11,377 nucleotides of DNA from Oscillospiraceae bacterium (GTDB taxonomy: Bacteria > Bacillota > Clostridia > Oscillospirales > UBA929), in contig WRLW01000028.1 in the NCBI GenBank assembly GCA_009777435.1, positions 1 to 11,377 on the forward strand. The letters run 5' to 3'. A program made the position numbers and the translations under genes. The notes under the pieces are model-generated. The model saw only the letters and a list, made by a program, of their open reading frames with translations, was not told the origin of the DNA and searched no databases. Shown piece by piece: positions 7,689 to 11,377 of this stretch (positions within the stretch are counted from its first letter, which is position 1; each line of letters opens with the position of its first letter).

Positions 7689-8369
7689 CTACTGCGAATA
7701 ATATCCGCCCGTACGGTCGCTGATAATACGGCCGCCGTCTATGGCTATAACGCGTCTGGCGAAACGGTTGACCAGCTCGCGCTCATGCGTTACGGTGACC
7801 ACCGTCGTGCCCAATGAGTTTATCTTGTTCAGTATGGTCATGATCTCCAGCGAACGCGCGGGGTCGAGGTTGCCCGTCGGCTCGTCCGCGATAATCAGCC
7901 TGGGGTTGTTTATCAGCGCGCGCGCTATGGCCACGCGCTGCTGCTCGCCGCCCGACAGCTCGTGCGGCCTGCGGCGCGCCTTGTGGCTCAAGCCCACAAG
8001 GTCAAGCACATACGGTACGCGCAAGCGTATCTCCTTCGGAGACGCGCCCACGACCCGCATGGCAAACGCCACGTTTTCATAAACGCTTTTTTTCTCGACC
8101 AGCCGGAAGTCCTGGAATATGACGCCCAATGTACGCCTTAGATGCGGTATCTGGCCGCGCCTTATGGTGTTTATGTTGTAGCCGTTGACCATAAGACGGC
8201 CCTCGGTGGGGCGTATCTCGGAGGTCAGCAGCTTGATTATGGTCGATTTACCCGAACCCGACGGCCCGACTAAAAAGACAAACTCCCCGTCGTCTATGCG
8301 CATGGTGACGCCTTTCAGCGCCTTTGTGCCGTTGTCATACGCTTTGTATACGTCAATAAGCCGCACCAT
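7689..8369 (-). CDS. ftsE: Cell division ATP-binding protein FtsE
   Basis: The ABC-type ATPase of the FtsEX complex, cytoplasmic and bound to FtsX. All ABC motifs are intact: Walker A GPSGSGKST (35-43), Q-loop Gln86 in FQDF, signature LSGGEQ (138-143), Walker B LIIADEP (158-164) and switch His195 in VTHE. Length from this start is 226 residues, close to typical FtsE. The frame can be read upstream to a TTG at 8396, but that part overlaps the regulator gene. The ATG at 8369 has a clean AAGGAG (8388-8383) twelve bases ahead and gives MVRLIDVYKAY, a normal FtsE start. The ribosome binding site lies inside the last codons of the regulator gene and only one base separates its stop from this ATG, so the two are probably translationally coupled. 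Confidence 0.97.
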   Translation of the reverse strand: MVRLIDVYKAYDNGTKALKGVTMRIDDGEFVFLVGPSGSGKSTIIKLLTSEIRPTEGRLMVNGYNINTIRRGQIPHLRRTLGVIFQDFRLVEKKSVYENVAFAMRVVGASPKEIRLRVPYVLDLVGLSHKARRRPHELSGGEQQRVAIARALINNPRLIIADEPTGNLDPARSLEIMTILNKINSLGTTVVTVTHERELVNRFARRVIAIDGGRIISDRTGGYYSQ

Positions 8370-8370
8370 A

Positions 8371-9462
8371 TCAGTAGCGTACTCCTTGTGAACCAAGATA
8401 CCTTTTGACCATCAGCGCCACCTTGAAGATAATGGCGTGGTCAAACTCACGCAAATCCAGCCCCGTCAGCTTCTTGATTTTCTCAAGGCGGTAGACCAGC
8501 GTGTTGCGGTGGACAAACAGCTTCCTTGAGGTTTCGGACACATTAAGGTTGTTCTCGAAAAATTTCTGTATGGTGAACAGCGTCTCCTGGTCGAGTGTCT
8601 CTATGGTGTTCTTCTTGAACACCTCCGACAGGAACATTTCGCACATGGTGGTCGGAAGCTGGTAAATCAGCCGGCCGATGCCGAGATTCTCATAGTGGAT
8701 GACCGGCTTCTCGGTATCGAACACGCGCCCCACGTCTATGGCTACCTGCGCTTCCTTGAGAGAGTTGGCCAAATCCTTCACATGGCCGACCACCGAACCG
8801 ATGCCTATGACCGTTTTGATAAGCAGCTCGGAATTGATGGTCTCGCAGATGGCCGACGCCAGCTTGATGAGATCCCCGGAATCGACGCTGGGCGAGACCT
8901 CCTTGACCAGCGCGACGTCGCGCATGTTGAGGTTGATCACAAAATCATACTGCCTGTCCGGGAACAGGCTGTGTACCACGTCGGTAACGGCCAGCTCCTC
9001 GTGGCCCACCTGATGTATCAGCATCACGACGCGGCTGCGCTCGCTGTCCATCATAAGCTCGCGGGCGCGCGAAAAGATATCCTCGGGAAGTATGTTGTCC
9101 ATGAGGATATTCTTGATAAGCGTGGCCTTGTCGTGTTTCTCCTCATAAAAAGCCTTCGCGCCGCTCAGCGCCACGACCGCCACCTTGCATACGGCCTCGG
9201 CCACGCTATCCTCGCCGCTGACAAAAGCGGCAAAATCAAACTGCGCGCTCGACCCCGCCAGCGGCTTATAAACGTATCCGTTCAAGCGCGTCAGGCCCGT
9301 TTCGGATATCATAATCTCGTGCGGCGCCCACTCGCGCCGCTCGCCGATGCACCCCAGATCCGTGCAGGCGACAACCGTGCCCGACGAATCCAGAACGCCT
9401 ACCGTGTGCGTAGTCGCTTCTTTTATTTGCAGGATTATGCCCTGAAACATTCTGCTTGACAT
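8371..9462 (-). CDS. CdaR/PucR-type transcriptional regulator
   Basis: A 363-residue regulator with the C-terminal helix-turn-helix of the PucR/CdaR type: residues about 293-350 include NNLNVSETSRKLFVHRNTLV, with the hallmark HRNTLxYRL at 318-326, then KIKKLTGLDL. The N-terminal part (1-110) starts FQGIILQIKEATTHTVGVLD, followed by an acidic region with GYVYKPL, resembling a small sensory domain; the middle (about 130-280) looks like the GGDEF-related module common in this family, with SLKEAQVAIDVGRVF near its end. The ligand is unknown. The start at 9462 has GAGGTG eight bases ahead. As first gene of the operon, with ftsE following one base later, it is a candidate regulator of its own ftsEX cassette; I infer this from position and from the direct repeats at its promoter. 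Confidence 0.9.
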   Translation of the reverse strand: MSSRMFQGIILQIKEATTHTVGVLDSSGTVVACTDLGCIGERREWAPHEIMISETGLTRLNGYVYKPLAGSSAQFDFAAFVSGEDSVAEAVCKVAVVALSGAKAFYEEKHDKATLIKNILMDNILPEDIFSRARELMMDSERSRVVMLIHQVGHEELAVTDVVHSLFPDRQYDFVINLNMRDVALVKEVSPSVDSGDLIKLASAICETINSELLIKTVIGIGSVVGHVKDLANSLKEAQVAIDVGRVFDTEKPVIHYENLGIGRLIYQLPTTMCEMFLSEVFKKNTIETLDQETLFTIQKFFENNLNVSETSRKLFVHRNTLVYRLEKIKKLTGLDLREFDHAIIFKVALMVKRYLGSQGVRY

Positions 9463-9519
9463 AAAAACACACCTCGCTGGAAGAAACTTTCGATTCCTTC
9501 GGCGCAGTATTCTCTTTTG

Positions 9520-9548
9520 ATTTTAATATATAATAAAACAATTTGCAA
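9520..9548 (-). promoter_or_regulatory. Promoter of the regulator-ftsEX operon
   Basis: On the minus strand TTGCAA (9548-9543) is followed by a 17-bp spacer and TAAAAT (9525-9520), a sigma-A type promoter in an AT-rich tract that contrasts with the GC-rich surroundings. The predicted start is near 9513, about 50 nt before the regulator ATG. No other promoter of similar quality was seen between here and the greA promoter, so it may serve all genes from 9462 down to 3411. Confidence 0.75.
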
Positions 9549-9577
9549 GTTTTATTTTGAATTTTCAAGTTTTATTT
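9541..9577. repeat. Two 17-nt direct repeats 20 bp apart at the regulator promoter
   Basis: ATTTGCAAGTTTTATTT (9541-9557) and ATTTTCAAGTTTTATTT (9561-9577) differ at one base and start exactly 20 bp apart, which is two helical turns. The first copy covers the -35 box, the second lies just upstream. Same-face tandem sites in this position look like an operator for a dimeric or tetrameric DNA-binding protein, possibly the adjacent regulator (inference). Confidence 0.65.
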
Positions 9578-9595
9578 AACGGCGTTATGTAAACC

Positions 9596-9639
9596 GCCCC
9601 CCTTCTCCGGCGCTTAGCCTGAAAAAAGGGGGCTTTTTT
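9596..9639 (+). terminator. Intrinsic terminator, T tract on the plus strand
   Basis: On the plus strand, GCCCCCCTT (9596-9604) pairs with AAGGGGGC (9626-9633) with one bulged C, closing a loop that holds a minor GGC/GCC stem, and the stem is followed by six T (9634-9639). This is a good intrinsic terminator for plus-strand transcription. On the minus strand the same stem lies right after the rpsR stop but is followed only by GGTTTAC, so termination of the rpsF-ssb-rpsR transcript there would rely on the stem more than on a U tract. Confidence 0.6.
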
Positions 9640-9646
9640 CCGTTTA

Positions 9647-9883
9647 TCAGTCCGTTACAAACGGCAGAAGCGCAAGGTGCCTCGCGCGCTTTATGGCCTC
9701 GGTCAGCTCGCGCTGGTGCGCGGTGCAGGTGCCCGTCATACGGCGCGGCAAAATCTTTGAGCGTTCTGAAACATAACGGCGCAGCTTGGCCGCGTCCTTG
9801 TAATCAATTACCGCAATCTTGTCGGCGCAAAACGTACATACCTTGCGGCGCTTGCGTCCGCGCGGCCCTTTGTCCATGGGCAT
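9647..9883 (-). CDS. rpsR: 30S ribosomal protein S18
   Basis: A small-subunit ribosomal protein of the platform, which forms a heterodimer with S6. The 78-residue product has the typical basic N-terminus (GPRGRKRRK), the core IDYKDAAKLRRYVSERSKIL, and LPRRMTGT leading to AIKRARHLALLPF. It has a Cys-x-x-Cys pair (Cys16, Cys19 in CTFC) and a Cys-x-x-His pair (Cys53, His56 in CTAH), the pattern of zinc-binding S18 variants. GGGAGG lies seven bases ahead of the ATG. It follows ssb by 42 bp, the standard rpsF-ssb-rpsR order. Confidence 0.97.
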   Translation of the reverse strand: MPMDKGPRGRKRRKVCTFCADKIAVIDYKDAAKLRRYVSERSKILPRRMTGTCTAHQRELTEAIKRARHLALLPFVTD

Positions 9884-9925
9884 GGTAATACCTCCCTACA
9901 TGTGATTCGGCGGTTTAGGCTCCCC

Positions 9926-10393
9926 TTAAAACGGAAGCTCGCCGTCGTCGTCCTGAAGATCCTGAAAGCTTGACGGCTCGGTAAGCGGCATGGCCGCGGG
10001 CGTCGGCGCGAAACCGGACGCCTGCGCCGCGTACGGCGCGGCTCCCGGCTGGGAGCCGCCAAAGCCGCCGCTTTCCGACGCGCTTTTCGATTCGGCGAAC
10101 TCCAGCTCCTCCGCGACCACCTCGACGGTCACGCGGTCGTTGCCGTCCTTGTCTTTCCATTTTCGCTGCTGGAGCCGTCCCGACAGCACAATCTTCGTAC
10201 CCTTTTTAAGCCATTTCGACGCGAACTCGGCGCGCCGCTCCCAGCACACGATGTCAAAGAAGTCGGCTTGGCGGCCGCCCTCCTTTGAATACTTGTCCAC
10301 GGCCAGCCCGAAAGACGATACGGCCGAGCCGCTCGGCGTGTGCCTCAATTCCGGGTCGCGGGTCAGGCGGCCCATTAGTATGACCTTGTTCAT
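9926..10393 (-). CDS. ssb: Single-stranded DNA-binding protein
   Basis: Coats single-stranded DNA and recruits replication and repair proteins. It has 155 residues: an OB fold at about 1-100 (MNKVILMGRLTRDPELRHTP, FFDIVCWERRAEF, SGRLQQRKWKDKDG), then a flexible Gly/Ala/Pro/Ser-rich linker and the acidic tip DDDGELPF, which is the docking peptide for partner proteins. An in-frame ATG at 10405 would add MVAE, but AAAGG abuts it. The ATG at 10393 has that AAAGG about twelve bases ahead and gives the standard MNKVIL start. It sits between rpsF and rpsR as in most Bacillota. Confidence 0.96.
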   Translation of the reverse strand: MNKVILMGRLTRDPELRHTPSGSAVSSFGLAVDKYSKEGGRQADFFDIVCWERRAEFASKWLKKGTKIVLSGRLQQRKWKDKDGNDRVTVEVVAEELEFAESKSASESGGFGGSQPGAAPYAAQASGFAPTPAAMPLTEPSSFQDLQDDDGELPF

Positions 10394-10402
10394 CTCTGCG
10401 AC

Positions 10403-10467
10403 CATCCTTTACTGAGCGCCGCGGCGTTTTGCGCGGTATCCGTGATACCCGCGAAAAAATCCGCCGC
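10403..10467. repeat. Intergenic hairpin repeat, copy 2 (rpsF/ssb gap)
   Basis: Read on the minus strand from the rpsF stop: GCGGCGGAT, then an insert, then GCAAAACGCCGCGG, two bases, CTCAG and GGATG, the same block order as copy 1 (7631-7675). GCGGCG pairs with CGCCGC and UUUU with AAAA. The insert adds its own hairpin, GGTATC and GATACC around a 3-nt loop, extended by three pairs past a bulge (10432-10453). The whole gap can form one long stem. Its T run comes before the main hairpin on the minus strand, so it is not an ordinary terminator for this operon. Confidence 0.6.
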
Positions 10468-10769
10468 TATTCGCCGTCCGTGTTGATGATGAGCGAGCGC
10501 ATGATACCGTCCGTGATCTTGAAAACGCGATCCAGCTCCGCGGGGAAGCCGGGCGCCGACTCAAATCTCATCAGAACGTAGTAGCCCTCTTCCTTGTCGT
10601 TGATCGGATACGCCAGACGGCGCTTTCCCCACTCGTCGATTTCTCCGATGAGCGAGCCGTTTTCAGCGACCAGCGCTTTGAATTTCTCGACGGCGGCGGC
10701 GATTTCCTCCTCGCCCAGCGCGCAGTCGATGATGTAGATCACCTCATACTTGCCCGTGACTTTTGCCAT
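10467..10769 (-). CDS. rpsF: 30S ribosomal protein S6
   Basis: A small-subunit ribosomal protein that pairs with S18. The 100-residue product has the ferredoxin-like S6 fold markers: KYEVIYIIDCALGEEEI at the start, the EWGKRRLAYPINDKEEGYYV core and the MRFESAPGFPAELDRVFKIT region. AAGGAGG ends seven to eight bases before the ATG at 10769, a perfect Shine-Dalgarno. All eleven isoleucine codons are ATC, unlike the other genes here, which fits a highly expressed gene. Expression is probably under feedback control through the leader at 10787-10831. Confidence 0.97.
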   Translation of the reverse strand: MAKVTGKYEVIYIIDCALGEEEIAAAVEKFKALVAENGSLIGEIDEWGKRRLAYPINDKEEGYYVLMRFESAPGFPAELDRVFKITDGIMRSLIINTDGE

Positions 10770-10786
10770 GTTTGCACCTCCTTATG

Positions 10787-10831
10787 GACTATTGCGGCCG
10801 CCATCCGCAATGGCGGCAAGGAGCAATTGTC
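10787..10831 (-). promoter_or_regulatory. Structured rpsF leader, probable S6:S18 autoregulatory RNA with anti-Shine-Dalgarno
   Basis: On the minus strand, P1 forms from GAC-A-AUUGC (10831-10823) and GCAAU-A-GUC (10795-10787): eight pairs around one A-A mismatch. Inside it P2 is GCCGCCAU (10817-10810) with AUGGCGGC (10804-10797) around a UGCGG loop. The internal loop is UCCUU on the 5' side and one or two C on the 3' side, so CCG stands between P2 and P1; the known S6:S18-binding leader has a CCG in that sort of place (from memory). The loop segment CUCCUU (10823-10818) is perfectly complementary to AAGGAG of the rpsF ribosome binding site (10783-10778), three bases downstream of the structure, allowing a pseudoknot that would block translation. 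Confidence 0.7.
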
Positions 10832-10840
10832 GATTTACCG

Positions 10841-10857
10841 GCGGTATAATATACCGC
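10841..10857. promoter_or_regulatory. Perfect inverted repeat in the rpsF 5' leader
   Basis: GCGGTATA and TATACCGC face each other around a single central base (17 nt). In RNA it would make a 6-bp stem with a 5-nt loop; in DNA it could be a binding site for a dimeric protein. It begins some 25 nt downstream of the predicted transcription start. A second small hairpin (GCGGC and GCCGC around a 4-nt loop) precedes it at 10864-10877. Function is not known. Confidence 0.4.
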
Positions 10858-10886
10858 GGCGCGGCGGCCTGTGCCGCAACCACAAT

Positions 10887-10914
10887 ATTATACATAAATA
10901 CCGGCGTTTGTCAA
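10887..10914 (-). promoter_or_regulatory. Promoter of rpsF-ssb-rpsR
   Basis: Perfect TTGACA (10914-10909), a 16-bp spacer and perfect TATAAT (10892-10887) on the minus strand. The predicted start is near 10880, giving a leader of about 110 nt before rpsF. The TGA inside TTGACA is the stop codon of the upstream alanine dehydrogenase gene, so the promoter overlaps that gene and no terminator separates them. Confidence 0.9.
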
Positions 10915-11377
10915 AATTTATTTTCAAACTCGCTTTTAAGAGCCGGATGGACTATCTCGCCGCCGCGCACGTTCAGCCCGCGCGCGAGCGCCGGATCGGC
11001 CTCCATGGCCGCGTCAATGCCCATATCGGCAATCCTCAGCGCGTAAGGCAGTGTGGCGTTCGAGAGGGCGAACGTAGACGTGCGCGGCACCGCGCCCGGC
11101 ATGTTGGGCACCGAATAGTGTACCACGCCGTGCTTGATAAAATAGGGGTTGCAGTGGCTGGTCAGCCGATCCATGGTCTCTATGCTGCCGCCCTGATCTA
11201 TGGACACGTCCACCACCACCGAGCCGGGCCGCATCGACATAATCATCTTTTCGGTGACTAACTTGGGCGCTTTGGCGCCCGCGACCAGCACGGCCCCCAC
11301 AAGCAGGTCGGCCTGCGCGACGGCCTCGGCTATGGCGAGGCTGTTTGACATAATCGTTACCGCGCGCGCCGACAGTA
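10911..11377 (-). CDS. ald: Alanine dehydrogenase, C-terminal part (5' end beyond window)
   Basis: Interconverts L-alanine with pyruvate and ammonia using NAD. Only about 155 C-terminal residues are visible and the frame continues past the right edge (LSARAVTI precedes the internal Met at 11351), so that Met is not the start. The sequence follows the Ald family closely: IAEAVAQADLLVGAVLVAGA, KAPKLVTEKMI, PGSVVVDVSIDQGGSIET, then HGVVHYSVPNMPGAVPRTST and NATLPYAL, which cover the end of the NAD-binding domain and the return to the catalytic domain. It ends at KSEFENKF, a normal place. Its relation to the ribosomal operon seems to be only adjacency. Confidence 0.95.
   Translation of the reverse strand, partial: LSARAVTIMSNSLAIAEAVAQADLLVGAVLVAGAKAPKLVTEKMIMSMRPGSVVVDVSIDQGGSIETMDRLTSHCNPYFIKHGVVHYSVPNMPGAVPRTSTFALSNATLPYALRIADMGIDAAMEADPALARGLNVRGGEIVHPALKSEFENKF

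Noticed and set aside
8370..8396. TTG start for ftsE at 8396
   Set aside because: It overlaps the regulator gene and lacks a ribosome binding site; AAGGAG is properly placed for the ATG at 8369.
8695..9459. Plus-strand open frame of 254 codons inside the regulator gene
   Set aside because: Antisense to a gene with a clear helix-turn-helix motif, with no translation signals of its own.
9266..9568. Minus-strand frame of 100 codons over the start of the regulator and its promoter
   Set aside because: It overlaps the AT-rich promoter and reads the regulator gene out of frame; no ribosome binding site.
10432..10453. Hairpin with adjacent T run taken as a terminator between rpsF and ssb
   Set aside because: On the transcribed strand the T run comes before this hairpin, not after it, and the genes form a conserved operon.

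Overview
This window reads as a core chromosomal segment of a GC-rich member of the Bacillota, most likely class Clostridia. Every gene I accept lies on the minus strand, so transcription runs from the right edge to the left. Three things support the assignment: the gene order (rpsF-ssb-rpsR; regulator-ftsE-ftsX-M23-S41; greA-lysS), strong AAGGAGG-type ribosome binding sites, and LysS, GreA and SSB sequences of Firmicutes type. The species cannot be named from this sequence. I see no insertion sequence, phage gene, tRNA, rRNA or CRISPR array.

Region 1 (about 9647-11377). The 3' part of an alanine dehydrogenase gene (ald) enters from the right edge. Its stop codon lies inside the -35 box of a near-consensus promoter for rpsF-ssb-rpsR (ribosomal protein S6, single-stranded DNA binding protein, ribosomal protein S18). 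The leader of about 110 nt folds well. Just upstream of the rpsF ribosome binding site it holds a two-stem structure that fits an S6:S18 autoregulatory RNA, and its internal loop can pair with the Shine-Dalgarno sequence.

Region 2 (about 4255-9600). An AT-rich promoter region contains two 17-nt near-identical direct repeats spaced exactly 20 bp apart. It drives a CdaR/PucR-type regulator, then ftsE, ftsX, a coiled-coil M23 peptidase and an S41 protease. This is a cell-envelope cassette: FtsEX is the ATP-driven membrane complex that normally activates a coiled-coil murein hydrolase, here the M23 protein. An unrecognised alanine/arginine-rich protein gene (3411-4262) overlaps the end of the S41 gene.

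Region 3 (1-3388). A TTGACA-17-TATACT promoter drives greA, lysS, a single-pass membrane protein of unknown function and a SpoU/TrmH-family RNA methyltransferase that runs off the left edge. The last three genes are joined by two ATGA stop/start overlaps.

The most interesting non-coding items are the rpsF leader structure with a built-in anti-Shine-Dalgarno, a hairpin-forming repeat present in two intergenic gaps (ftsE/ftsX and rpsF/ssb), the phased direct repeats at the regulator promoter, and an intrinsic terminator whose T tract faces the plus strand although no plus-strand gene is visible. No clearly new multi-gene system is present; novelty here is at the level of regulatory elements and two unrecognised proteins.
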